From Armatimonadota bacterium (lineage in GTDB: Bacteria > Armatimonadota > Hebobacteria > CAIYQO01): DNA of 64,000 nucleotides. The translations under genes were made by a program, and so were the position numbers. Below, one piece after another: positions 33,253-41,766 of the stretch. A model generated the notes under the pieces. It had not been told where the DNA came from. It worked only from the letters and a program-made list of their open reading frames with translations, and did no database searches. Numbering within the stretch: the first letter of the stretch is position 1; each line of letters starts with the position of its first letter. The DNA lies in assembly GCA_029553475.1 (NCBI GenBank), contig JAKPKV010000030.1, positions 1 to 64,000 on the forward strand, in the 5' to 3' direction.

Positions 33253-34590
33253 CTACACCCGTTCCACCGGCGCTGCCAGGATCGCTCCCTGCGCCAGCAG
33301 CGCGTCGCGCACCGCCGGGTAACCGACGTCCACGAGATTGCCGCCGGCCTGCGCGCCCAGCGCTGCGCTGACGCCGGCGGCCTGGCCGATCGTCATACAG
33401 CGGGCCATCAAGCGGAAGGTGTCGAGCACGCGGGGCTCGCAGGAGATCGCCCGACCGGCTGCGGCGACATTGCGGAAGCTGGCCGACAGCAGCGCGCGCC
33501 ACGGAATCGGCCGAATGCCGGGGTGCGATTTGGCCCAGGGGGCGACGAACCCCTTCAGGCTGTGCCCGCCATAACCGCGCGTGCCCAGCGCGACAGGTTC
33601 CGCCACCGGGGTATCCGTGTCGACGTCCGCCATGGTGATGGTCTCCAGCCCGACGATGTTGCGCCCGGCGCGCACGCCGACGCCCACCCCCGTATCCACC
33701 AGGAAGCACGCCTCGAAGCCGGGAATATGCGCGCGGAACCACTCCACCGTCACCAGCACCTGCTCGCGCAGCTCGCCATCCATGCGCGTCAGCGCGCGCG
33801 AGGTGAGCGCGCTTCCCGCCGTCAGGGTGAAGTTGATCTGCGCCTCGCCGGGGTTGAGCATCGCCATGCCCATGAAGCGGTCCTGTTCGGGATAGGGCAC
33901 GTTGCCTTCCGCGACCAGTTGATCGAATACCTTCGCCATGTCCGGGCGGTAATAATTCTTCACCCCGCCGACGCGGAAGAGGATGGTTTTCGTCATCGAA
34001 TCCTCCACCGGCGCTTCACGCGTCGCGCCGCCCGCGCGCCAGACGAGCTGGGCGTCGCCGGAGGCATCGACGAACGTCGTCGCGTGCAACAGCCCCGGCC
34101 CCTCCACGCCATCCACGGCGATCGCCCGGATGGCGCCGTTCTCCGCCACCGCGCCGAGGCAGGAGGTGTAATACAAGCGCTCGACGCCCGCCCGCTCCAG
34201 CAAGCGATTCGCCGCCACGCGCAGGCCCTCGATGGTGACGATGACGTTGGCGCGTAGCGGGCGATCGCCGATCGGCGCGTCCTCCGGCGCGTGGGCCGGG
34301 TCCGCGATCATCCTGGCGTGCCCCATGCGGTCCATCTCGCGGACCAGATCGTCGGCGATGCCCCCGGCGATCTGTTGGCCGTGCGCGCCGAACCCCATCA
34401 GGTACGGGCAGCAGGCCATCGTCGCCACCCCGCCGGGGAAGCCGTACTTTTCCACGATCAACGTGCGCGCGCCCAGCCGGCCCGCGGCGGCGGCGGCGCA
34501 GATGCCGCCCGGACCCGCGCCGACCACGATCACATCATATCGGCCGAATACGGGCCAGGTTGATGCCGGTTGAAACAGAGGGGTTGCCAT
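33253..34590 (-). CDS. FAD-dependent oxidoreductase
   Basis: The 445-residue protein has an N-terminal FAD-binding Rossmann fold: YDVIVVGAGPGGICAAAAAG followed by LIVEKYGFPGGVATMACC, and TFVDASGDAQLVWRAGG plus the C-terminal GQAAGVSAALGAQAGGN. This is the FAD_oxidored family, often found next to catabolic genes and exported or cytoplasmic depending on the member; no signal peptide is seen. The reaction is unknown. ATG 34590 is chosen because it gives the family N-terminus and AGAAAGG lies upstream; an in-frame extension to 34629 is possible. It is flanked by 27-bp inverted repeats. Confidence 0.8.
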   Translation of the reverse strand: MATPLFQPASTWPVFGRYDVIVVGAGPGGICAAAAAGRLGARTLIVEKYGFPGGVATMACCPYLMGFGAHGQQIAGGIADDLVREMDRMGHARMIADPAHAPEDAPIGDRPLRANVIVTIEGLRVAANRLLERAGVERLYYTSCLGAVAENGAIRAIAVDGVEGPGLLHATTFVDASGDAQLVWRAGGATREAPVEDSMTKTILFRVGGVKNYYRPDMAKVFDQLVAEGNVPYPEQDRFMGMAMLNPGEAQINFTLTAGSALTSRALTRMDGELREQVLVTVEWFRAHIPGFEACFLVDTGVGVGVRAGRNIVGLETITMADVDTDTPVAEPVALGTRGYGGHSLKGFVAPWAKSHPGIRPIPWRALLSASFRNVAAAGRAISCEPRVLDTFRLMARCMTIGQAAGVSAALGAQAGGNLVDVGYPAVRDALLAQGAILAAPVERV

Positions 34591-34910
34591 ATGAAAAACC
34601 TTTCTGGAGATGATGTGTGCTTCACGCACGGGCGCGAAGAGAGTTCGCGATCAATTTGCCGTTCACAAAATTATTCCCGCCCGCCGGTGCGCGTTGCACC
34701 GGATGTTCACGGCGCGTGGACGCGACCGGCGGCAGGCTCGCACGGCACTCCCCCCTTCGCTAAAGCTACAGGGGACACGCCGCTCCGTTGCGTGCCTGAC
34801 TACCGAGTTCTGGTGTTACCGGGGGCAAATGCGACCGCGGCAACGCCTCGCATGGGTGAACAAGCACACCATGCGGGGGAGTCATGGCCGGGCAGCGGGC
34901 AGCTTCCGTC
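34591..34910. other. Intergenic gap upstream of the FAD oxidoreductase gene
   Basis: The only recognisable element is the 27-bp inverted-pair member at 34771-34797 (GGGGACACGCCGCTCCGTTG...). The regulatory region of the minus-strand oxidoreductase must lie here, but no promoter was clear. Confidence 0.35.
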
Positions 34911-35678
34911 TTACCGGTCTTCGATGCCCCAGGCGCGCAGGTGCCGCAGGCTGATGGCCAGGCTTTCGAAGGGATCGCGGCGACAGACGTCCTGCTCGAC
35001 GGCGTACCACTGCACCCCGGTGGCCCGGCAGGCTTGCAGGATGCGCGGCCAGTTGAGGTTCCCCTCGCCCACTTCCGCCATCACCGGGGCGCCTTCCACC
35101 ACCGCCATATCCTTGAAGTGGACGATCACCATGCGGTCTTGCATGCGGGCACACCAATCCGCCGGGTCGGCCCCGCCGTGCTGAATCCAGTAGGTGTCAA
35201 TTTCCGCGAGCAGATCGGGACCGCTGTTTTGGTAGATGAGCTCCAGCGCCGTCGGCCCGCCAAAACGCTCTAACTCGAAAGAGTGATTGTGATAGCTGAA
35301 GGTGAGACCTTCCGCCCGCAGCGCGCGCGCGACCTCGGTCGCCTCCTGCGCGAAGCGGACATACCCCTCGGCGGTGCGGTATTCGCCCGGCAGGCCGCCG
35401 ATGGCGACGTGCTGGCAGCCCCACAGCGTATGCTCGGCAATGAGCGCGGGGAGGTCGGTGCGCAGCCGGTCCCACCCGACGTGCGTGGCGGCGGCGGCCA
35501 TCCCCTCGCCCCGCAGGATGGCGGCCAGCTCGTGCGGATCAATGGGCCCGAGCGCGGACAGCTGCACCCCGTTATAGCCCATCGCCTTCAACCGCGTGAT
35601 GGTCGCGGCGATGTCGGCGGGCGTGCGCGTGAACTCGCGCAGGGTGTACAGTTGGGCGGCGACGCCGGAGGTAATCAT
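34911..35678 (-). CDS. Sugar phosphate isomerase/epimerase (TIM barrel)
   Basis: The 255-residue protein is of the xylose isomerase-like/IolE-like type: AAQLYTLREFTRTP at the start, MGYNGVQLSALG, FSYHNHSFELERFGG (metal-site His), LLAEIDTYWIQHGGADP (Glu-Asp pair), IVHFKDMAVVEG (His) and WYAVEQDVCRRDP (Glu). These are the expected divalent-metal ligands. It is paralogous to the protein at 43088 (shared order VQ.S or EFAW, SYHNH/TYHNH, TYWI/TFWI, VEQD). It probably interconverts keto and aldo sugars or inositol derivatives. Substrate unknown. Confidence 0.8.
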   Translation of the reverse strand: MITSGVAAQLYTLREFTRTPADIAATITRLKAMGYNGVQLSALGPIDPHELAAILRGEGMAAAATHVGWDRLRTDLPALIAEHTLWGCQHVAIGGLPGEYRTAEGYVRFAQEATEVARALRAEGLTFSYHNHSFELERFGGPTALELIYQNSGPDLLAEIDTYWIQHGGADPADWCARMQDRMVIVHFKDMAVVEGAPVMAEVGEGNLNWPRILQACRATGVQWYAVEQDVCRRDPFESLAISLRHLRAWGIEDR

Positions 35679-35819
35679 AACGTGTGCTCCTTGTTTCGAT
35701 CAGGGGGAGAGGTGACCCCCGATCCGTCTGATTGTTTCAGGTTTCGGGTGATTAGTTTCGGGCTGGAGGGGAGGGTTCCTGCCGCCCGCCAGCGATTCAC
35801 CACGAGCGCACGTCCCCTC

Positions 35820-36233
35820 CTACTCTCCCATCACTTTCACAATGACGCGCTTGCGGCGCTGGCCGTCGAACTCGGCATAAAAAATCTCCTGCCAGGGTCC
35901 GAGGTCGAGCTTGCCGTCGGTGATGGGCACGATGACCTCGTGATGCACCAGCATACTCTTCAGATGGGCGTCGCCGTTATCCTCGCCCGTCTGATGGTGG
36001 CGGTAGCGGGGGTCGGCGGGCGCCAAGCGCTCCAGCCACGCGTCAAGATCCTGGATCAGGCCGCTCTCGTTGTCATTCACGTAGACGCCGGCGGTGATGT
36101 GCATCGCGGACACCAGCACCATCCCCTCGCGCACGCCGGATTTCCGCACCGCCTCCGCCACCTGGTCGGTGATGCGCACGTATTCGCGCCGCTGGCGCGT
36201 GGTGAACCAGAGATATTCGGTGCGCGTCGTCAT
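35820..36233 (-). CDS. yjbQ: YjbQ/UPF0047 family protein
   Basis: The 137-residue protein has all the hallmarks of the family: [55 protein letters not shown] and [17 protein letters not shown]. The conserved His/Asp cluster is intact. Family members have weak thiamine-phosphate synthase activity in genetic tests, but the native role is unsettled. It starts 3 nt after the stop of the hybrid histidine kinase gene, so the two are probably one transcript. Confidence 0.92.
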   Translation of the reverse strand: MTTRTEYLWFTTRQRREYVRITDQVAEAVRKSGVREGMVLVSAMHITAGVYVNDNESGLIQDLDAWLERLAPADPRYRHHQTGEDNGDAHLKSMLVHHEVIVPITDGKLDLGPWQEIFYAEFDGQRRKRVIVKVMGE

Positions 36234-36236
36234 CCC

Positions 36237-39200
36237 TCATCCTTCCGCCACCGGGTCGTCGCGCTCGGCGATCACCCGGCGCACCACGTCGCTGAGTTCG
36301 CTGACCTTGTACGGCTTGGCGATGCCGGTGCGAAAACCGTACTCGCGGCAATCCGCCATGATGGGGTCGTTGGAGTAGCCGCTGGAGACGATGGCGCGCA
36401 CCCGCGGGTCAACCTGCCGCAGCCGCGCCATCACCTCCTGCCCGCCGATGCCGCCGCGCATCGTCAGGTCCAGCAGCACCGCGTCGAACGGCATGCCGGT
36501 GCGCAGCGCTTCGTCGTATTCGGCGATCGCCGCCTCGCCGTCGGTGACGCCCACCACCTCGTAGCCGAGCACCTCGAGCATGGATTCCACCGTCTCCAGC
36601 ACCAGCGGCTCGTCGTCCATCACCAGGATGCGCCCGAAGCTGATCACCGGCACCGCCGCCTCCGTCACCGGCTGCGGCACGACGGCGCCGGGCGCCGCCG
36701 GCAGGTACACGGTGAAGGTCGTGCCGATGTCCACCTCCGACTCCACCGTGATGTAGCCGTGATGGTTGCGCACGATGGAATACGCCGTCGCCAGCCCCAG
36801 CCCGCTGCCGTCCGGCTTGGTGCTGAAAAAGGGGTCGAAAATTTTCGGCAGGTCCTCCGGCTCGATGCCGATCCCCTGGTCTTCCACCTCGATGCGGACG
36901 TAACTGCCCGGATCGAGGGGGAGCATGTCCCCGCGCGGCACGACGCAGTTACAGGCCCGCACGCAGACGCTGCCGCCGAACGAGGTGGCCTGGTCGGCGT
37001 TCACCACCAGGTTATGGATCACCTGCGTCACCTGGCCGGGATCCACTTCCGCCGGCCACAGGTCGTCGGCAATGGCGAGGTCGCAGGCCACGCTGGAGCC
37101 GGGCAGCGCGAAGGCCACCGTTTCGCGCAGCAGCTCGGCCAGCGAGATGATGCGCTTCACCGGCGTGCCGCCGCGCGAGAAGGTGAGGATCTGCTGGGTG
37201 AGCGCCTTCGCGTGCAGCGCGGCCTTTTCCGCCTCCTGCAGCTTCGGGTACACGGCGTCGGAGGGCGCCGCCAGCACCCGCGCCAGCGAGAGATTGCCGA
37301 GAATGGCGGTGAGCACGTTGTTGAAGTCGTGCGCGATGCCGCCGGCGAGGATCCCCAGCGATTCCAGCTTCGCCGCGCGCTGCAATTCCGCCTCCAGCCA
37401 GCGTTTCTCGGTCACGTCGCGGAACACCAGCACCACGCCGACGATCTCCCCGCCGGGATCGGTAATCGGCGCGCCGCTGTCGTTGAGGATATACTCGGCG
37501 CCGTGGCGGGAGACGAGGACGGTGTGGCTGTTCAGCCCGACGATCGTCCCGCTCTGCAGCACCTGGTCCACCGGGCTCTCGCAGCGTTCGCCGGAATATT
37601 CGTCAATGATGCGGAACACCTCGGTCAGCGGGCGGCTGTCGGCCTCCTGCTGCGTCCAGCCGGTCAGCTCTTCCGCCACCCGGTTCATCAACACCACGCG
37701 GCCGTCGCGGTCGGTGGTAATCACCCCATCGCCGATGCTGCGTAGGGTGATCGCCAGACGTTCAGTTTCCGCGTACAACTGCTCCTGGAACCGGTGCCGT
37801 TCCGTCACGTCGCGCCAGGACACGATGAAGCCGTCGTGCAGTTTCACCGCCTGGATATCGAAGACCCGCGGCGCGACGCGCCGCGCCACGTCGCCCGGGT
37901 CCACGTACGAGAGCAGGATCAGCGGCTCGCCGGTGTCAACGACCTGGCAATAGTCCGGGAACAGCGCCCGGTCGCGCTGCGCGCTGATCACGTCGGAGAA
38001 ATGCCGCTCCAGCGCCGCGTCCTGCGCGATGCCGTTCAGCGCGCAGGCGGCGGCGTTCAAATACTCGATGCGGAAATCGGTGATCCGCCCCTCGCGGTCG
38101 CGCACGGCGGAGAAGATGCCGAAAGCGTCGAGCATGGTATCCACCGAGGTGCGGAAGCGTTCTTCGCTCGTGCGCAATTCCGCCTCCACCTGTTTTCGCT
38201 CGGTGATGTCGCGGACGAAGCCGCACACGTATTCCCGCGCCTGATAGCGGAGGAAATTGCCGGTGATCTCCACCGGGATCATGCGGCCATCCCGCGTCCG
38301 GTAGCGCGACTCGTAGGTGAGCGCGCCCCCCGCGGTGAACGCCTCCCACCGCGCGGCCCACGTCTCCGGCACGAAGTCGCCCTCGAAATCCTGCACCCGC
38401 ATCGCCAGCAGCGCGTCACGGCTGTACCCCAGGATCGCGCAGGCGGCATCATTCACGTAGACCACCCGGGCGCCGGCATCAATGAGGAACATCGCGTCGG
38501 AGGCGCGGTCCAGCGCGAACTGCGCGAAGCGCAGCGCCTCCTCGGATTTCACCCGTTCGGTGATATCCTCGACGATGGTGGCAAATTGTCCGGGCGCCGG
38601 CGAAAAGACCGAGATGTTGAGATGTTTATCCATCGGGGCGAAAAACGTCTCGAAGGTGACGGGGTCGTGCGTCTCCAGCGCGCGCGCATACTCCGCCAGA
38701 TACGGCGCCGCGCCGGTGCCGTACAGCTCACTGGCGAGAGCGCCTTCCGCCGTTTCGCTGGTGAAGCCGGTGATGGCGGTGAAGGCCGGGTTGACGGCGA
38801 GGATGCGGTAATCTACCGGCGTCCCCTCCTCGCCGGTGATGATTTCATGCAGCGCGACCCCTTCCTGCATGGAATTGATCAGGGTGCGGTAGCGCGTTTC
38901 GGATTCCTGGCGCGCCTGTTCCGAGCGCTGATACGAGGTGAGGATCGGGGAGATATAGTACAGACCAGCCAGCAACAGCAGGGAGGTGACGAGAATGCCC
39001 AGGGCGACCAGCAGGTTGGAGCTGAATTCCAGATACGCGTACTGCCGGGGCAGGAGATCCATCACCATGCGCAGGGCCAGGAGCAGCAGGGCGCCGCTGA
39101 TCATGCCCCAGGCCAGGCGGTTCCGCGTCAGCCGCATCAGGTGGATGGCGCGCAACGCCGCGAGAATCTGGAGCGCAATCGCGATGACGAGGCACAGTCG

Positions 39201-39242
39201 TTCAGGCAAAGCACACTCCCGGATCAGGCAACAGGCCGCCAT
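36237..39242 (-). CDS. Hybrid sensor histidine kinase/response regulator with PAS domains
   Basis: The 1,001-residue protein starts with three membrane helices (residues ~12-105), then four PAS domains (~115-230, ~235-350, ~355-490, ~495-615), a histidine-kinase core with the phospho-acceptor in GGIAHDFNNVLTAILGN (His ~637), the ATPase boxes (NLVVNADQAT; VEDQGIGIEPEDLPKIF; GSGLGLATAYSIVRNH), and a C-terminal receiver (MDDEPLVLE; Asp ~922 in DAVLLDLTM; KPYKVSEL). It autophosphorylates and relays phosphate to its own receiver. The sensed signal is unknown. It lies inside the catabolic region, with no separate DNA-binding partner, and is followed by yjbQ. Confidence 0.88.
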   Translation of the reverse strand: MAACCLIRECALPERLCLVIAIALQILAALRAIHLMRLTRNRLAWGMISGALLLLALRMVMDLLPRQYAYLEFSSNLLVALGILVTSLLLLAGLYYISPILTSYQRSEQARQESETRYRTLINSMQEGVALHEIITGEEGTPVDYRILAVNPAFTAITGFTSETAEGALASELYGTGAAPYLAEYARALETHDPVTFETFFAPMDKHLNISVFSPAPGQFATIVEDITERVKSEEALRFAQFALDRASDAMFLIDAGARVVYVNDAACAILGYSRDALLAMRVQDFEGDFVPETWAARWEAFTAGGALTYESRYRTRDGRMIPVEITGNFLRYQAREYVCGFVRDITERKQVEAELRTSEERFRTSVDTMLDAFGIFSAVRDREGRITDFRIEYLNAAACALNGIAQDAALERHFSDVISAQRDRALFPDYCQVVDTGEPLILLSYVDPGDVARRVAPRVFDIQAVKLHDGFIVSWRDVTERHRFQEQLYAETERLAITLRSIGDGVITTDRDGRVVLMNRVAEELTGWTQQEADSRPLTEVFRIIDEYSGERCESPVDQVLQSGTIVGLNSHTVLVSRHGAEYILNDSGAPITDPGGEIVGVVLVFRDVTEKRWLEAELQRAAKLESLGILAGGIAHDFNNVLTAILGNLSLARVLAAPSDAVYPKLQEAEKAALHAKALTQQILTFSRGGTPVKRIISLAELLRETVAFALPGSSVACDLAIADDLWPAEVDPGQVTQVIHNLVVNADQATSFGGSVCVRACNCVVPRGDMLPLDPGSYVRIEVEDQGIGIEPEDLPKIFDPFFSTKPDGSGLGLATAYSIVRNHHGYITVESEVDIGTTFTVYLPAAPGAVVPQPVTEAAVPVISFGRILVMDDEPLVLETVESMLEVLGYEVVGVTDGEAAIAEYDEALRTGMPFDAVLLDLTMRGGIGGQEVMARLRQVDPRVRAIVSSGYSNDPIMADCREYGFRTGIAKPYKVSELSDVVRRVIAERDDPVAEG

Positions 39243-39413
39243 CCCGCCGATGGCAATGAGGACCGGGGGAGTCCATCGTCGTTACACATTACCATGCGAC
39301 GCCGTTGTACGCAACCCCTGGGCGCCACGGCGTCATCATCTCCAGGCCGCCGGCGCAGAGCATGGACCCGGTGCAGGGGGACGCGCCCCCGTCGGCGATG
39401 AACGCATATGCGT
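39243..39413. other. Intergenic gap with hairpins after the UroD-family gene
   Basis: A GGGGG-ACGCG-CCCCC hairpin lies at 39376-39390 and an 18-bp perfect palindrome (TGAACGCATATGCGTTCA) covers 39399-39416, overlapping the TGA stop of the UroD-family gene. Either may end that minus-strand transcript. Confidence 0.45.
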
Positions 39414-40541
39414 TCACTTCGCCGCCTGCCGCCGGCATCCTTGGCAGCACGCGACGAGAAACGCCGTCTCATCCATCGTTTTTTCCGGATCGGCGGCGAG
39501 GCTGAAGATGACCTGATCGCCCGGCGCCGCCTCCGCGAACATCTGCGCCACGCTCTCCGCCACCGCGCCGCGGTCATCCATGTTGCCGAACATCTGGATC
39601 ATCCCGGCGATGATGCTGATGCGCGGGCCGAGCCGCGTCCGATCCGCGATGGTCACGTCGCCCAGCGGCCGGCAGGTGTAGGCATGCACGGCATCCATCT
39701 TCGTCTGCCGGTAGAGCGGCAGCAGATCGCGGATCAACCCGCAGGAATGGTGGAAGTAGAACTTCCCCGCCGCGTGCACCACGTCGGCCAGCCGGTCGGT
39801 ATATCCCAGGCAAAACTCCGCGAACATCGCCGGCGAGATGGCGGTGGTGGAGGTATCGTCCATGGTGAGCAGGCAGTCGGCGAATTCCAGCGCCGCCGTC
39901 AGGGCGAACTGCCGCACGTGCGCCTCTTCCATCACCGCGAACAGCGCGTGCAGCTCCGCGCGGGCATCCGCCCAGAGCAGCGCCGTCGTCTCCACCCCGG
40001 CATGCACGCGAATCATCTGCCCCAGCGGCGTGCCGGGCAGCGCGAACTGCAGCAGGCCATCGTCGCCGATGAGCGCCTGGCGCGCCCGCAGCATCGCCAC
40101 GCCGTCGGGATTGTAGGCGTATTCCTGGTCGGCGAAGAGCTCCGCCAGCCGCGGCAGGTCGTCCGCGTCTTTCACCATGTGTTCTTCGGTGTACCACATG
40201 CCGGTGTCGGGCGCGTAGCGCTTCACCTCGCGCAGCTCGCCGTTCCGCGTCCGCCAGCGGGTGATCAGGCGGCCGTCATGGTGCGCCGTTTCGACCGTCA
40301 CCGCGCGCTGCGTCGTCACCAGCGGCGGCATGCAGAAATCCATGATGTCCAGCCCGAAGTAGCGCGAGAAGGTCACGGTGGCTTCGTCGCCCCAGCGCAC
40401 CTCGCCCAGCTTCGCGGCCAGCGCCGGGTCCATGCCGGAGCGGTTCGGCTGGTTGTAAGGGTCAACGTGGGCGACGATGGGGATCCATGCCGGCGTCTCG
40501 CGCCGGAGGAGACGGAGGAGGTTCTCGCGGGGGGTCATCAT
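39414..40541 (-). CDS. Uroporphyrinogen decarboxylase-family protein (UroD/MtaA type)
   Basis: The 375-residue protein is a UroD-superfamily TIM barrel: MMTPRENLLRLLRRETPAWI at the start, RYFGLDIMDFCMPPL, MDDTSTTAISPAMFAEFCLG, FYFHHSCGLIRDLLPLY and C-terminal DPEKTMDETAFLVACC. In this superfamily such proteins more often act as methyltransferases on cobalamin or as degradative enzymes than in haem synthesis. The first ATG overlaps the stop of the sialidase-like gene (ATGATGA), so translation is coupled. Substrate unknown; the surrounding sugar genes suggest catabolism. Confidence 0.75.
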   Translation of the reverse strand: MMTPRENLLRLLRRETPAWIPIVAHVDPYNQPNRSGMDPALAAKLGEVRWGDEATVTFSRYFGLDIMDFCMPPLVTTQRAVTVETAHHDGRLITRWRTRNGELREVKRYAPDTGMWYTEEHMVKDADDLPRLAELFADQEYAYNPDGVAMLRARQALIGDDGLLQFALPGTPLGQMIRVHAGVETTALLWADARAELHALFAVMEEAHVRQFALTAALEFADCLLTMDDTSTTAISPAMFAEFCLGYTDRLADVVHAAGKFYFHHSCGLIRDLLPLYRQTKMDAVHAYTCRPLGDVTIADRTRLGPRISIIAGMIQMFGNMDDRGAVAESVAQMFAEAAPGDQVIFSLAADPEKTMDETAFLVACCQGCRRQAAK

Positions 40542-41758
40542 GCGGCGCCTCCCGGATTCAACGTCAGGTGATAGACCAGCGCGTCGGCCGTCCAATCGCC
40601 GGCCGACCGCGCGAAGAGGCGCGAGAGATGCAGGGCGATTCCGCCCGTCTCGCGCTCCTCGCGCGCGTAAAAGTTGGAGAGGGTGAGCGCCGCGTCCTCG
40701 CCGGGGCGGCGGTCATCAATGGCGCGCACGCCGTCGCGGATGAGCCGCCCCGTCCGCTGGTCCACCTCGGCGATGACCAGCGGGTAGCGCGGGCTGTTGC
40801 TGTTCGGGTTGCGCGGGGCGATATTGCCGATCCAGTAGAGGGCGCCGTCAGTGTGCCGCAGCAGTTGCGCGCAGGCGCTGGGCGAATAGAACAACTCGCC
40901 ATCGGCGTAGGTCCAGGGTTCCGGCGGCGTCCAGCGCAGGCCGCCGTCTTCCGAAAACGAGACCCAGCGATATCCGGGCAGGTGCGGGGCGCCGTGGTTC
41001 GAGCCGCGCATGGCCATCAGCACGCGGCCGTCCGGCAGCAGCGCCAACGTGGGCTCGATCATCCCGCGGGTGGAGCGCGCCGGGTCGCCCGCCACCCGCG
41101 CCGCGCCCGTCCAGACGAGCCGCCCCCCGCGCCACTGGCCGCGGATGATGAAGGCGTCGGTGTAGGTGAAGCCGCCGGGGGGCGCGTAGAGCGCGCCATC
41201 CTCGCCGAGCACGCTGCTCTGCGCGGGCACGAGCAGGCTGCCGTCCGGCAGGCTGAGCGGCACACAGGTGAGGTCGCCGAGCATCACGCAGTTCCGCCCC
41301 CGGTACACGTCGGGAAAGGGATGGTCGGCGGTGTAGCCGTCCTGGATGATCTGCGCATCCGCCAGCGCCGAGGCGCCGCCATCCGCGGACACGGTATAGT
41401 GAAGCTGCCACTGGCGCATGCCTTCCAGCGGATCATCGGTGGGCAGGATACCCTCGGTGCGGAAAGCGAGATACCGGCCGGAGACCGGGTCGGCGTAGCC
41501 GGCGCGCAGGTGCCGGCGGAAGGTGCCCTCCGGCCGGCGTTCGCCGGTGACGATTTCCACAGGCGCCGACCAGGTGCGGCCGTTATCGGGCGAGAGGCGC
41601 TGATACGCCACGTCGCAGGTATCGCTGCGGCTCATGTGCGCGTGGATGCTCACCAGCTCCGGGCCGGACGGCGTCGCGTAAAAACTGCCCGCGTGGGCGG
41701 CGATGCCAGGCCCAGGCGAGGGAACGAAGGTTTCGCGAGTGATCGCGCGTATCAGCAT
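40538..41758 (-). CDS. BNR/sialidase-like beta-propeller protein
   Basis: The 406-residue protein has repeated Asp-box-like motifs of six-bladed propellers: SPDNGRTWSAPVEIV, SADGGAS, SEDGGLRWTPPEPW, and blocks such as FRRHLRAGYADPVSGRYLAF. These folds include sialidases and related glycan hydrolases. The Arg triad and the Tyr/Glu pair were not confirmed. There is no signal peptide, so it is probably cytoplasmic. It sits 8 nt after the upstream UroD-like gene and overlaps the downstream one by 4 nt, so the three form a tightly coupled operon. A non-catalytic sugar-binding propeller is the alternative. Confidence 0.65.
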   Translation of the reverse strand: MLIRAITRETFVPSPGPGIAAHAGSFYATPSGPELVSIHAHMSRSDTCDVAYQRLSPDNGRTWSAPVEIVTGERRPEGTFRRHLRAGYADPVSGRYLAFRTEGILPTDDPLEGMRQWQLHYTVSADGGASALADAQIIQDGYTADHPFPDVYRGRNCVMLGDLTCVPLSLPDGSLLVPAQSSVLGEDGALYAPPGGFTYTDAFIIRGQWRGGRLVWTGAARVAGDPARSTRGMIEPTLALLPDGRVLMAMRGSNHGAPHLPGYRWVSFSEDGGLRWTPPEPWTYADGELFYSPSACAQLLRHTDGALYWIGNIAPRNPNSNSPRYPLVIAEVDQRTGRLIRDGVRAIDDRRPGEDAALTLSNFYAREERETGGIALHLSRLFARSAGDWTADALVYHLTLNPGGAA

Positions 41759-41766
41759 AGCGTCCT

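Noticed and set aside
35283-37745. 820-codon plus-strand frame across an isomerase, yjbQ and the histidine kinase.
   Set aside because: It spans several well-supported minus-strand genes and their gaps and reads as composition-driven, His/Arg-rich sequence.
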